This document shows positions 15,503 through 23,429 of a stretch of DNA of 32,271 bases, piece by piece; position 1 is the stretch's first letter; every line of letters starts with the position of its first letter. A model generated the notes under the pieces. It was not told the origin of the DNA. It ran no database searches and was given only the letters and a program-made list of their open reading frames with translations. The position numbers and the translations under genes were made by a program. Origin of the DNA: HGM04593 sp045634085 (lineage in GTDB: Bacteria; Bacteroidota; Bacteroidia; Bacteroidales; Bacteroidaceae); the NCBI GenBank assembly GCA_045634085.1, contig JAZQZM010000062.1, positions 1 to 32,271 on the forward strand, read 5' to 3'.

Positions 15503-16684
15503 ATGAAAGTTCTATATATACACAATGACTATGCCCGGCCTAGCGGTGAGGAGCATGCATCGGGAGAGATAGTTGAATTACTGCGTGAGCATGGACATGA
15601 GGTAAAATGGTTCAAAAGAAGTTCTGCCGAAATTGCAGACAGCAAGTTTGGACATGTAAAATCATTTTTCACGGGCATACACAATCCATCAAGTGCCAAA
15701 GCGTTGAAAAAGGTCCTGAAAGAATACCAGCCAGACATTGTACAGGTACAGAACTTGTACCCATTAATCTCAACATCTATTTTCAAGCCTCTTGACGAGT
15801 TTGGAGCACCAATAGTTATGCGTTGTCCCAACTATCGTCTATTCTGTCCAAGTGGCCTGTGCCTCGACAATAATGGGCAAGTATGCGAAAAGTGTTGGGG
15901 TAAAGGAAAAGAATTATGGTGTATAAAGAATAACTGTCTTAGCAGCAAGGCCAAAAGTATCGGCTATGCTGCGCGTAATACATTTGCTAGAATAACAGGC
16001 AGAATAACAAAAAGTGTTGATGTCTTTATTGTACAGTCCGAATTTCAGAAGAATAAATTCATATCCCAAGGCATTCCTGCAGAAAACATCGGCATTCTTC
16101 CAGGAATAGTTCCAGCTATTGAAAACGTTACCGATAAGGAAATCGGCGAGTTTGTGACTTTCGTAGGACGTGTTAGTGCCGAAAAGGGAATATACGAATT
16201 CATTGATGCTGCACGTTCGCTACCACACATTCCTTTCAAAGTAGCAGGCAATCTTGATTCATCGTTTGAGATTCCTAAAGATACACCAAAAAATGTTGAA
16301 TTTGTAGGCTTTTGCAAAGGAGACGCACTAAATGAATTGTATCTAAAATCAAGAATAATTGTTGTTCCCAGCAAATGGTACGAAGGCTTCCCAAATGTGA
16401 TTGTACGTGCAATGTTACTGAAACGCCCTGTCATAACAACAAACATTGGCGCCATGCAGTCAATAATAGACCATAATGAAAATGGCATGCTTGTTCCACC
16501 AGCTGATGCTGCTTCAATAAAGAATGCTGTTTCAGAACTATGGAACAAGAGAGAGAGATGCATAGCTATGGGTGAAAATGGAAAGAAAAAAGCCGATTTG
16601 TTATACTCAAGAGAACAAATTTATAAGGAACTGATTGATATATATACCCAAGCAGCAAAGAACAGGAGCAACAAAAAGGTATAA
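15503..16684 (+). CDS. GT4-family glycosyltransferase with an altered EX7E motif
   Basis: A 393-residue GT-B enzyme. It has an N-terminal MKVLYIHNDYARPSGEEHASGEIVELL, the DIVQVQNLYP block, and a cysteine-rich loop (about residues 115-145) with at least six Cys (CPSGLC, CEKCW, CIKNNC) that may bind zinc; this loop occurs in a subgroup of capsule glycosyltransferases. The C-terminal half has FVTFVGRVSAEKGIYEFIDAA and VVPSKWYEGFPNVIVRAMLLKRPVITTNIGAM. Where the family usually has E-x7-E, the second Glu is Arg (CGT). It is the last gene of the operon, followed by a strong terminator. Donor and acceptor are unknown. Confidence 0.9.
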   Translation: MKVLYIHNDYARPSGEEHASGEIVELLREHGHEVKWFKRSSAEIADSKFGHVKSFFTGIHNPSSAKALKKVLKEYQPDIVQVQNLYPLISTSIFKPLDEFGAPIVMRCPNYRLFCPSGLCLDNNGQVCEKCWGKGKELWCIKNNCLSSKAKSIGYAARNTFARITGRITKSVDVFIVQSEFQKNKFISQGIPAENIGILPGIVPAIENVTDKEIGEFVTFVGRVSAEKGIYEFIDAARSLPHIPFKVAGNLDSSFEIPKDTPKNVEFVGFCKGDALNELYLKSRIIVVPSKWYEGFPNVIVRAMLLKRPVITTNIGAMQSIIDHNENGMLVPPADAASIKNAVSELWNKRERCIAMGENGKKKADLLYSREQIYKELIDIYTQAAKNRSNKKV

Positions 16685-16731
16685 ATTCTTCCACACAAGA
16701 TTAGATATAAGAACAATAGTTGACACAGATG

Positions 16732-16765
16732 GCATAATAAGGGCGTCATGACGCCCTTATTATGC
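16732..16765. terminator. Perfect 34-bp palindrome, bidirectional terminator
   Basis: Positions 16732-16748 and 16749-16765 are exact reverse complements, with a G+C core GGGCGTCA/TGACGCCC and A+T-rich arms. It lies between the end of the exopolysaccharide operon (16684) and the end of the convergent tail-fibre-like gene (16794). It probably ends transcription from both sides. Confidence 0.8.
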
Positions 16766-16793
16766 ACAGGTTTTCATTTCAATATCAAAGCAA

Positions 16794-19700
16794 TCAATGC
16801 TTTACAAGATTACTCAATATATCCTCCAGGATGCTAATAGTGTTGGAGCTGGTGTCATTCATATATAAACGTGGAAGTAGCATCATATCTTTCATTGGCG
16901 ATATTCCACCACTTGTAGTTGTGCCCGATGTGTAATAAGCCATAGATATACCTGCCGCATGAAGCATCATCTTAGTATTCGCATCGTAAACACCGCCCGT
17001 ATATATCCATATATTACTTGTATACAGCTTACTTTTGAAGTTAGAAATATTATTGGCAATTCTATTGGCAATTGCCTGATAACCCAGCTTCGACTCCAAC
17101 CGATAATCATCATGTATAAGGAATTCAAATACATCCTTATCTTTAATACATTCAGCAGCAGTTTCTTCTGATAAGTAACCACCAATTGGAATTATACCAA
17201 AAGCAGCCTTAATTCCATTACGCAGATAGAGTTTTCTTATATCGCGTGCATACTCCTTTTCTGCATTCTCAATCAAGTAATGATAGTCGTCATGAATTAC
17301 GGTAAAACAGTTATGTGGAAGTTCCTCTCCATGCTTCAAATATCCTTCTATCTGTTTACTTGTAACATACTTGAACCCATACTTCTTGAATGTCCTGAGA
17401 ATCTCCACTGTATGCCCATAAGTTACCGATAAATCTGATGATGATGTAGCTTGACTATTAAACTTCTCATTACCATTAATACCATGCTGGCACAAGGCTA
17501 CGATGTTAGGTATTTCAGATTTCAATACTGGTTCGACCTTGAGAGACTTCACAACAACACCCTCGCAACCGAAAATCAAGTCACTCTTGAAAAAGCCATC
17601 TCCATACAATTTGAAACCATTATCAACATGATAAAACCTTTGACCGTCAATATATCCGGCAATCATATCATCACCTTTACCTTTGCCAGCATTAAAACGG
17701 ACCTCAAGAGTGTGCCAATCATCATCCTTGAGCAACACATAAGAAGGGAATGCGTCAACAGTTCCGCTATAGTCATACACAAGAGGTATGGCACTGCATT
17801 TGATAATATTGTCAAGCGTCAAATTCTCTGCAGCATAACCAACAGCCTCCAATGTACTTGTGTGAGCATTGATTGCATCCAACAGGGATGTTATAAGACC
17901 ATCTTCGGGATATGGAATGTTCAGGACATCGGCATCAGTGTCTGTATGATACACTCTTAAGGCATCCTCGCCAAGAGTATATGCAATGTCGGCATTGCCT
18001 TCAAGACTGCCTGTATATCTTATGCTGAACGCGGCTTCGCCTACAAATGGCCTGTTCGTAGAACCTACCGACAAACTTCCTGCATAGTTGTTGGTCTTGG
18101 AATTTGTAGGGTAAAATCCAAGTGTTGATTTGCATGAAATCTGCGACAAATCATTAGTCGGCAATACAGACTTTATTTCAACTGAGAATCCATTGGTACT
18201 TGAAGAAGCGCGGGTTCCGAAACTTGCAAGCTCTCTTTCATAGACCGATGTATGCAAGTCATCGGGCATCCTGAACTTGATGGTAATGCCATAGCTTCCT
18301 TTTACCGCTATGGGCACGCTGTACCTTGCACCAGCTTCACCGGCAACACCCTCAATCACAGTTACGTTATTATTCGCAAGGGCGATGCTGTCAGACATTT
18401 CTGCATCAATGTCTACAATACCTTTTATTCCACCTGCAAGAGATTCAATGCTTCTCGAAAGGGAGTGCATATCTTCTTGGGTTGGAATATTGCAATAGTC
18501 ACTGTTAAAGCGTAGGGTTATATTGCTGTTCTGCGAATATACAGCAATATATTTAGTACCCTCCAACATACCACCTTTTCCGCTATTTCTGCCAAGCCAG
18601 CTATTGTTTATATCCCAACAGGCAATGTATGTAGCGTTGGTCTCGATACCGCTGTTTTCCGAGACTGCAATCTTGTTTGTACAGTACCAACCGTCGCTTG
18701 CCTGCCAAGCACCTGTTGCTGTGTAGTAGCCGTTAAGAGGAAGTGCAATGTCCTCGCCAAGGAGCTTGTCAAGTTTCTGTGCACGGTAACTGTATGTGTC
18801 GTAAACGCCATATACAACACAACTATACCCTGATATTGTAGAGGTGATGTATATAAACGCAGCTTCACTGGGGGCATATATCTCACCATTCATCCTACTT
18901 GTAGAGTAAATTACAACACCATCTTTATCAGTAATGTATAAAGGTATGTTGTCAGAACTAGAGGCTGCAGAGTACACTATCTTTTGCCCTCCACATACCG
19001 GTATGGGCGAGTACTTTGCATAACTGCTGGAACTCGCTGCCACTATACGACCATTTTCTTCCACCCACTTGCCTGCCGTATAAGAATTATCTGCGTAGTC
19101 TATTGTTACCAGCTTTTCAAGTTCTTTTTTGTCATCAGCACTCATCACTCCCGCAGCAGCAGAAGTTGCTGCAGGAAGGAACTGAGACTCTACAGTTCCA
19201 TCATTATTGTTGATATTCAACGTAACAGTATTGGGGCTATAGGTCCAATAAGCACCATTTGCCGATTTGTTTATCAGTTCATTGAGTTCATTACTAAGTT
19301 TCTGCGCAGTGATTGCACCGTCCTGTATGCCGGCTGCGCTAAAGTCGGTCCAGGCACCCCATGAGATACCGGTATTGCCCTGCCCGGTGCGGACCTTTTG
19401 ACTAAAAGTGCCGTCAATATTCAAGGCGTGCTTGTACTGGCTTATGCTCCTTATATTGCCTGTTTTAGCGGCTACTGCGTAGTTGTTGATGACTATCATT
19501 ACAAAGGTCTCGGCATTGTTGCCGTCACCGGTATACACTCCGCTGTAGATTCCGTTGTCGGTAAAGCTATCGAGTGAAGTGACCTGCCCCACCTCAACGT
19601 TCTGCTGCAGCTTGCCCCATGGTCCCCATCCACTGCCGCCGGCAAGTAAGTTCTTGCTTGCTGCGCGCCCGGTTCTTGTGTATACGTTACCGTCGCCACC

Positions 19701-20312
19701 GGTGCGGTTGCTAAGTGAGAGTATTTGCGTAATGCATTTGTCGGTGTCCTTTCCGCTACCGGCGATTGAGCTGTCGAGCACCAGCAGGCGTGCATGGAAG
19801 GTGTGGCCGGGTGCCGCGTTGGCAAGTGGGAGGCCATCGGCATCATTGGTGCGTTCGCCCGTGATGTCATAGATACCTGCTGTGGTGTAGGTATCGAGGT
19901 ACGAGGACGAGGTCCACTGGATTTTGTTTTCTTCTTTGTTGTCTCCGCTTGAAGTGCCTTCGCGGTTTGTCTCCTGCTCCCAGCTGCCCCATCGGTTAGT
20001 ACCATATATTTCATGGTACACACGGGTATAGTTAAGGACTTTACCACCCTCCTGCTCTACCTTTGATATCTCTTGCACTATCTTGCGATTGCGCTGCAAC
20101 TTGCCTTCGTGTGAATAGTCTTTTACTACCAAGGTGGCTGTCTCGTCGTTGCTCATGGGAAATGGCAATTTTGACGAACCATTGTCGTTACTTACTCTGA
20201 TGAAGTATTCTCCATTCCACATGAGTTCGTCAATGTTTGTGACCAACTGCCATGGTGCGGCCCCGTTGTCGAGGTGTCTACGGTACTCCATTTTCATTTT
20301 TTTTGTTTCCAT
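16794..20312 (-). CDS. Large phage tail-fibre-like protein with polysaccharide-deacetylase-like C-terminus
   Basis: A 1172-residue protein with no signal peptide. Residues 1-322 hold three tandem units each ending in a W-G-x-W motif (RWGSW 107-111, WGPWGKL 229-235, SWGAW 317-321), as in pyocin-knob repeats of tail fibres. GAITAQKLSNELNELI (332-347) and AATSAAAGVMSADDKKELEKL (381-401) are hallmark phage fibre junctions. A lectin/laminin-G-like segment with a WHTLEVRF strand and a GYIDGQRFY turn lies before residue 930. Residues 931-1172 resemble a NodB deacetylase, with VIHDDY (1005-1010), FLIHDDYRLES (1065-1074) and WIYTGGVYD (1102-1110), but the usual H-x3-H metal pair is not obvious. I chose ATG 20312 (METKKMKMEY); an upstream in-frame start at 20408 is less likely. 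It may bind and trim a surface glycan. No phage structural genes are adjacent. Confidence 0.72.
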   Translation of the reverse strand: METKKMKMEYRRHLDNGAAPWQLVTNIDELMWNGEYFIRVSNDNGSSKLPFPMSNDETATLVVKDYSHEGKLQRNRKIVQEISKVEQEGGKVLNYTRVYHEIYGTNRWGSWEQETNREGTSSGDNKEENKIQWTSSSYLDTYTTAGIYDITGERTNDADGLPLANAAPGHTFHARLLVLDSSIAGSGKDTDKCITQILSLSNRTGGDGNVYTRTGRAASKNLLAGGSGWGPWGKLQQNVEVGQVTSLDSFTDNGIYSGVYTGDGNNAETFVMIVINNYAVAAKTGNIRSISQYKHALNIDGTFSQKVRTGQGNTGISWGAWTDFSAAGIQDGAITAQKLSNELNELINKSANGAYWTYSPNTVTLNINNNDGTVESQFLPAATSAAAGVMSADDKKELEKLVTIDYADNSYTAGKWVEENGRIVAASSSSYAKYSPIPVCGGQKIVYSAASSSDNIPLYITDKDGVVIYSTSRMNGEIYAPSEAAFIYITSTISGYSCVVYGVYDTYSYRAQKLDKLLGEDIALPLNGYYTATGAWQASDGWYCTNKIAVSENSGIETNATYIACWDINNSWLGRNSGKGGMLEGTKYIAVYSQNSNITLRFNSDYCNIPTQEDMHSLSRSIESLAGGIKGIVDIDAEMSDSIALANNNVTVIEGVAGEAGARYSVPIAVKGSYGITIKFRMPDDLHTSVYERELASFGTRASSSTNGFSVEIKSVLPTNDLSQISCKSTLGFYPTNSKTNNYAGSLSVGSTNRPFVGEAAFSIRYTGSLEGNADIAYTLGEDALRVYHTDTDADVLNIPYPEDGLITSLLDAINAHTSTLEAVGYAAENLTLDNIIKCSAIPLVYDYSGTVDAFPSYVLLKDDDWHTLEVRFNAGKGKGDDMIAGYIDGQRFYHVDNGFKLYGDGFFKSDLIFGCEGVVVKSLKVEPVLKSEIPNIVALCQHGINGNEKFNSQATSSSDLSVTYGHTVEILRTFKKYGFKYVTSKQIEGYLKHGEELPHNCFTVIHDDYHYLIENAEKEYARDIRKLYLRNGIKAAFGIIPIGGYLSEETAAECIKDKDVFEFLIHDDYRLESKLGYQAIANRIANNISNFKSKLYTSNIWIYTGGVYDANTKMMLHAAGISMAYYTSGTTTSGGISPMKDMMLLPRLYMNDTSSNTISILEDILSNLVKH

Positions 20313-20340
20313 AAGTTGTTTGTTTAATGTTGTTGTTTTA

Positions 20341-20362
20341 TTTTTGGACAGAAGAACAAAAG
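20341..20362 (-). repeat. 22-nt element, copy 2 (shared with 4717-4738)
   Basis: Read on the minus strand this is identical over 22 nt to 4717-4738. It lies 28 nt upstream of the chosen start of the tail-fibre-like gene, inside its probable leader. The two copies sit at different distances from their genes, so they are not simply the same promoter. Confidence 0.55.
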
Positions 20363-20433
20363 AACAGAAGTCACAACTGCTATGGGATATGCATCTCGCA
20401 TATCTCATTGCTGAGAACTTTCAAATTTGTTTG

Positions 20434-20441
20434 CAAAGGTA
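20434..20441 (-). promoter_or_regulatory. Possible -7 element of the tail-fibre-like gene
   Basis: The minus strand reads TACCTTTG here, matching TAnnTTTG. A TTTG at 20459-20462 lies 17 bp upstream, slightly shorter than the usual 19-21 bp. A start near 20427 would give a leader of about 115 nt. Confidence 0.4.
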
Positions 20442-20835
20442 GTATCACCAACAAGCGACAAAGTTGCGCCTTTGACACATTTCCGCTTCTAATACAGTTG
20501 GTTTATGTACTTGTGTCTAAAGATTTTTTCACCATATGACTATAAAATAATCAAAAAAAAATGCTGTGTACAATGAACAAAACAGAGTGCTTGGCTGTTG
20601 TTTAATCTGTAAGGAGAAACAGAGACCCAAGTGTCTGCTTTTTTACGGGGCACAACAATGAAGTGATTGTGAGGATACTGAATTTTCCATTGGGCTGTCA
20701 AGAGCTGCACGTTCCTTTCACCAAAGGTTGGCAATGGATTATTTGGCGTTATTATGTGGAGTTGAGATTATATTTTTGTGCCCCTTTTTTACTGAACTGT
20801 GATGAAGTTGACTCTTAAAATAAATCTTCATTCAA
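20442..20835. other. Intergenic DNA with no supported gene
   Basis: I find no convincing gene. On the plus strand 20606-20818 is an open frame of 70 codons without a start (…TGHNNEVIVRILNFPLGCQELHVPF…), and on the minus strand 20540-20734 is open. Neither matches a family I know, and the two cover the same DNA. A short 9-bp inverted pair GGGGCACAA/TTGTGCCCC sits at 20647-20655 and 20776-20784. The stretch may be degraded coding DNA. Confidence 0.35.
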
Positions 20836-20889
20836 CTGCTGAACAACGATGCGGGTGACCACGTGGTCACCCGCATCGTTGTTCAGCAG
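20836..20889. terminator. Perfect 54-bp palindrome overlapping a stop codon
   Basis: Positions 20836-20862 and 20863-20889 are exact reverse complements (27-bp arms, core GGGTGACCAC/GTGGTCACCC). The palindrome contains the last codon bases and the TGA stop (20883-20885, minus strand) of the 194-residue protein. It is followed on that strand by an A/T-rich sequence without a clean T-run. It probably ends that transcript and protects its 3' end, separating it from the tail-fibre-like gene. Confidence 0.65.
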
Positions 20890-21467
20890 TCGGCACTGCC
20901 TGCATGCCGCCTGTACAGCGTCTGCTCCAGTGCGGTAACACGTTCGGCAAGCGCGGTAATTGCTTCGCCCATTTCACTGGTGAGGCTATCGCCATAAAGT
21001 TGTACGTGAATATCATCCCAGGCTGGCTTGCCCTTGACAAGCGGCACGCTGGCAAAGAGTGCATGGGAGTCGGGGGTAATGGGAAGTATTGCCCAACAGT
21101 CCTCACCGGGCATGCGCACAAAGGATTCAATATAGCCATTCTTGTCTATTACATAACCACACACTACCTGCTTACCGTTACCCATGCCGCGGAAACGTAT
21201 TTTGTTGAACTCGTCCCTGAACGGTGCCAACGGTATGCGATAGCCGCCAAAACCGCGGCAATATGCTCCGTGTTCCTCAAGAATGGCGGGATAGCGGGTT
21301 ATCCTCTGGGGTTCTATGGTACATGGCACGCCTACATAACGCGCAAGCGCGTTATGACGCTTGCACAAGCTGTCCACGATTGTCCTGTACTCGGGGATAT
21401 TCCCTTTTGAGGGTGATGATTTGACTGCCTCATTGGCACTGTTGTTGGTTTTTCCTGCTTTATTCAT
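20883..21467 (-). CDS. Hypothetical protein with C-terminal coiled coil
   Basis: A 194-residue protein that I do not recognise. It has a polar, low-complexity N-terminus (about 25 residues rich in N, S and K), a central globular part (IPEYRTIVDSLCKRHNALARYVGVP, RGFGGYRIPLAPFRDEFNKIRFRGMG, KQVVCGYVIDKNGYIESFVRMPGEDCWAILPI), and a C-terminal heptad stretch SEMGEAITALAERVTALEQTLYRR (about 165-188) that should form a coiled coil. No signal peptide or membrane helix is visible. It lies between the tail-fibre-like gene and the nucleotidyltransferase on the same strand, with a possible promoter of its own. A phage-structural origin is possible, given the coiled coil and neighbour, but is not shown. 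Confidence 0.65.
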   Translation of the reverse strand: MNKAGKTNNSANEAVKSSPSKGNIPEYRTIVDSLCKRHNALARYVGVPCTIEPQRITRYPAILEEHGAYCRGFGGYRIPLAPFRDEFNKIRFRGMGNGKQVVCGYVIDKNGYIESFVRMPGEDCWAILPITPDSHALFASVPLVKGKPAWDDIHVQLYGDSLTSEMGEAITALAERVTALEQTLYRRHAGSADC

Positions 21468-21493
21468 GATTCTGTACTTTTGTTTTGTCGGGA

Positions 21494-21501
21494 CAAAAGT
21501 A
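21494..21501 (-). promoter_or_regulatory. Possible -7 element with overlapping inverted repeat
   Basis: The minus strand reads TACTTTTG, a match to TAnnTTTG, 26 nt before the start codon of the 194-residue protein. A 7-bp inverted repeat TTTTGTC/GACAAAA (21483-21489 and 21492-21498) overlaps it and could be an operator. No good -33 element is evident. Confidence 0.35.
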
Positions 21502-21558
21502 CAATGGAACGCTGGGGTGAAAGTTGTTGTTTTGACACTTTCAATGCCTCATTTGATG

Positions 21559-22683
21559 TCATTTTGCACGATGACGCGCACGCCAGCACATATGCCAAAC
21601 CTTGAAGAGTGGGTTCCAGAGAATCTCAGAGGGGAAATATCTCACCAACAACAAGGAACGCTTGAACTGGTTGTTGAAATGGTTGGCATTGCAACCACGG
21701 GATGCATCGGCATAACGCGTATCGCCCCTGCCGAAGTTACCTGCCAGCATTATCTCTTTGAAGAGGAAACGGCCGTATTTTGCATCGGGGAGAAATGGCA
21801 TGCGTTCCTTGTCGAGTGCGAACATCTGCTGCATCACGTACATGAGGGCCTGCATGAAACGCAGCATGCCAATACTCTTCAACAGCAAGACACACTCGTC
21901 CATTTCCTCGGGTTTCACATTCTGCTGCAGAACGTAGTAGTAATCGAGTATCTGGCGCATTCCTATACCCTCGTCAAAGAGATGACGATAAATGTGTATC
22001 GGTATGTACACGAGATTGAATGCGACTGTCGGCACAGAGAGTTTGCCTTGTGGAGTGTCAATAAAGTTGACGAATTCATGTTCCTGACGGCGGGTGAAAT
22101 ATTTCTGCAGACGTGAGTTACGTAGCGGGCTGTACATCCAGGATGGACGGTAATGGAGTTCTATACCAGTGTCATCAAATACCGGGAAATCGACATGGTG
22201 ATATACCGGGCGACAATCGGGGATGAAGTTACGTACGTATTCTACCACTTTGTCGCAACCACCCTCGACCCATACATCTATGTCGCCGGAGACTCGCAGG
22301 TCGGGCTGTGGATAGTACTGGGCTATACCCTGTCCTTTGAGTATGACGTTGCGGAAACCATCCTTCTGCAACTGAGCAGTAACGAGGGAGGTTTTGCGTG
22401 TCATCTCACGGCTGTTGTTCTTTATGCTGTTGACAACATTAAACCACTTTAGTATGAGTTCAGTAGGCGGGCGCTGCTCCTTTGGCAAACGTTCAACACC
22501 GGCAAAGGCAATTCCCTGCAATGCCTGCTTGGTCGCCATATCGTACAGTTCGTTCCACTGTTCGGCAGTAGGCGCAAAAGGCAAAAGTTCCTCCTTGCCG
22601 ATACCGCAACGTATCAGCGAAAAGAACAATGCCACAATGCCGGCATTCTGTGAACTGTCATTCGTGTCGTGTAACTGAGCCAT
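21559..22683 (-). CDS. NTP_transf_5-type nucleotidyltransferase family protein
   Basis: A 374-residue protein. The core FRNVILKGQGIAQYYPQPDLRVSGDIDVWVE (residues 110-140) carries the K-G-x-x-L/I-x-x-x-Y-P and G-D-x-D elements of the uncharacterised nucleotidyltransferase family (PF14907 type). D134 and D136 are the likely metal ligands. The N-terminal region (about 1-100) is helical, and the later HHVDFPVFDDTGIELHYRPSW block supplies a third acidic strand, as expected for a polymerase-beta-like fold. Members are common beside Bacteroidetes capsule loci and peptide-modification clusters; their substrate is unknown. Start is ATG 22683, 91 nt upstream of the next minus-strand gene, so the two may share a transcript. 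Confidence 0.8.
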   Translation of the reverse strand: MAQLHDTNDSSQNAGIVALFFSLIRCGIGKEELLPFAPTAEQWNELYDMATKQALQGIAFAGVERLPKEQRPPTELILKWFNVVNSIKNNSREMTRKTSLVTAQLQKDGFRNVILKGQGIAQYYPQPDLRVSGDIDVWVEGGCDKVVEYVRNFIPDCRPVYHHVDFPVFDDTGIELHYRPSWMYSPLRNSRLQKYFTRRQEHEFVNFIDTPQGKLSVPTVAFNLVYIPIHIYRHLFDEGIGMRQILDYYYVLQQNVKPEEMDECVLLLKSIGMLRFMQALMYVMQQMFALDKERMPFLPDAKYGRFLFKEIMLAGNFGRGDTRYADASRGCNANHFNNQFKRSLLLVRYFPSEILWNPLFKVWHMCWRARHRAK

Positions 22684-22823
22684 ATATCTGCAAATTTACA
22701 ATATAATTTGGAATGGGCAGCAATTCTAAAGGCTATTTAACAGGATTGTCCAAACGTTTTCCTCAAATTGAATGACGTGATAAAAAAAACGTTACAAAGA
22801 GGAGACAATAGCAGTAGCGGCTA

Positions 22824-22854
22824 TTGGTTTTGTCACGCATTTTTATTAGATTTG
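22824..22854 (+). promoter_or_regulatory. Promoter-like pair for the HAD phosphatase gene
   Basis: TTG at 22824-22826 and TAGATTTG at 22847-22854 are 20 bp apart, a match to the Bacteroidetes promoter pattern, and end 30 nt before ATG 22885. The rest of the divergent region 22684-22823 holds nothing I recognise. Confidence 0.5.
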
Positions 22855-22884
22855 CAGAAATAGGTTGCACTAACATTACTTACC

Positions 22885-23331
22885 ATGAACCGTAAAAGAA
22901 TATATTTTGACATGGATGGCGTGCTCGTCAATTTTGAGTCGGGCGTTGCCAAGCTGAGTGAAGAGACCAAGAAGGAGTACGAGGGACGCATTGACGAGGT
23001 TCCGGGGCTGTTCGCCCTCATGGACCCCATGCCTGGCGCCATTGAGGCAGTGCAGCTGCTGTCGAAACATTTCGACGTGTACATACTCTCCACATCGCCA
23101 TGGAACAACCCCACAGCAGCAAGTGACAAGATTGAATGGGTAAAGAAGCACATGAACGGCGTGTTCCACAAACGTGTTATAATAACACACCACAAGGAAC
23201 TGCTGCTGGGCGACTACCTCATTGACGACCGCGGCAAGAACGGCACCAGCGAGTTCAAAGGCGAGTGGCTGCAGTTCGGCCAGGAACAGTTCCCCGACTG
23301 GGATGCAGTACTCAAACACCTGCTGATGTAA
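22885..23331 (+). CDS. 5'(3')-deoxyribonucleotidase-like HAD phosphatase (NT5C type)
   Basis: A 148-residue HAD-superfamily protein. Motif I is YFDMDGVLVNF with nucleophile D9 and acid D11. STSPWNNP (about 72-79) supplies motif II, KRVIITHHKELLLGDYLIDDR the Lys and the acidic motif IV, and the short cap lies between motifs I and II (PGLFALMDPMPGAIEAV). This architecture matches the NT5C family that dephosphorylates deoxyribonucleoside 5'- and 3'-monophosphates. It is somewhat shorter than animal members but normal for bacterial ones. It stands alone with its own promoter, between the minus-strand nucleotidyltransferase and a REP-like cluster. Physiological substrate is not certain. Confidence 0.85.
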   Translation: MNRKRIYFDMDGVLVNFESGVAKLSEETKKEYEGRIDEVPGLFALMDPMPGAIEAVQLLSKHFDVYILSTSPWNNPTAASDKIEWVKKHMNGVFHKRVIITHHKELLLGDYLIDDRGKNGTSEFKGEWLQFGQEQFPDWDAVLKHLLM

Positions 23332-23357
23332 ACAGCGGGGAGTTTCATGCAGATTAT

Positions 23358-23429
23358 GCCCTTTCAGGGCTATGGAATCAACATAGCCCTGAAAGGCGAA
23401 ATCACCCAACATAGCCCGTGAGGGCTATG
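23358..23429. repeat. REP-like palindrome cluster
   Basis: Two hairpins share the unit CATAGCCC. The first pairs 23358-23374 with 23382-23397 (17-bp arms with one unpaired base, GCCCTTTCAGGGCTATG type). The second is a perfect 8-bp pair CATAGCCC/GGGCTATG at 23410-23417 and 23422-23429 with loop GTGA. Such repeated AGGGCTATG palindromes look like REP or BIME elements. The first possible ATG of the RhuM-Fic gene (23427) is inside the second hairpin. Confidence 0.6.

Noticed and set aside
20540..20734. 64-codon minus-strand ORF upstream of the tail-fibre-like gene
   Set aside because: No family resemblance, overlaps an equally open plus-strand frame, and lacks a promoter or neighbour to support it.
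16794..22683. Complete prophage
   Set aside because: Only a fibre-like gene and an unknown protein are seen. There is no integrase, terminase, portal, capsid, lysis gene or attachment repeats in the window.
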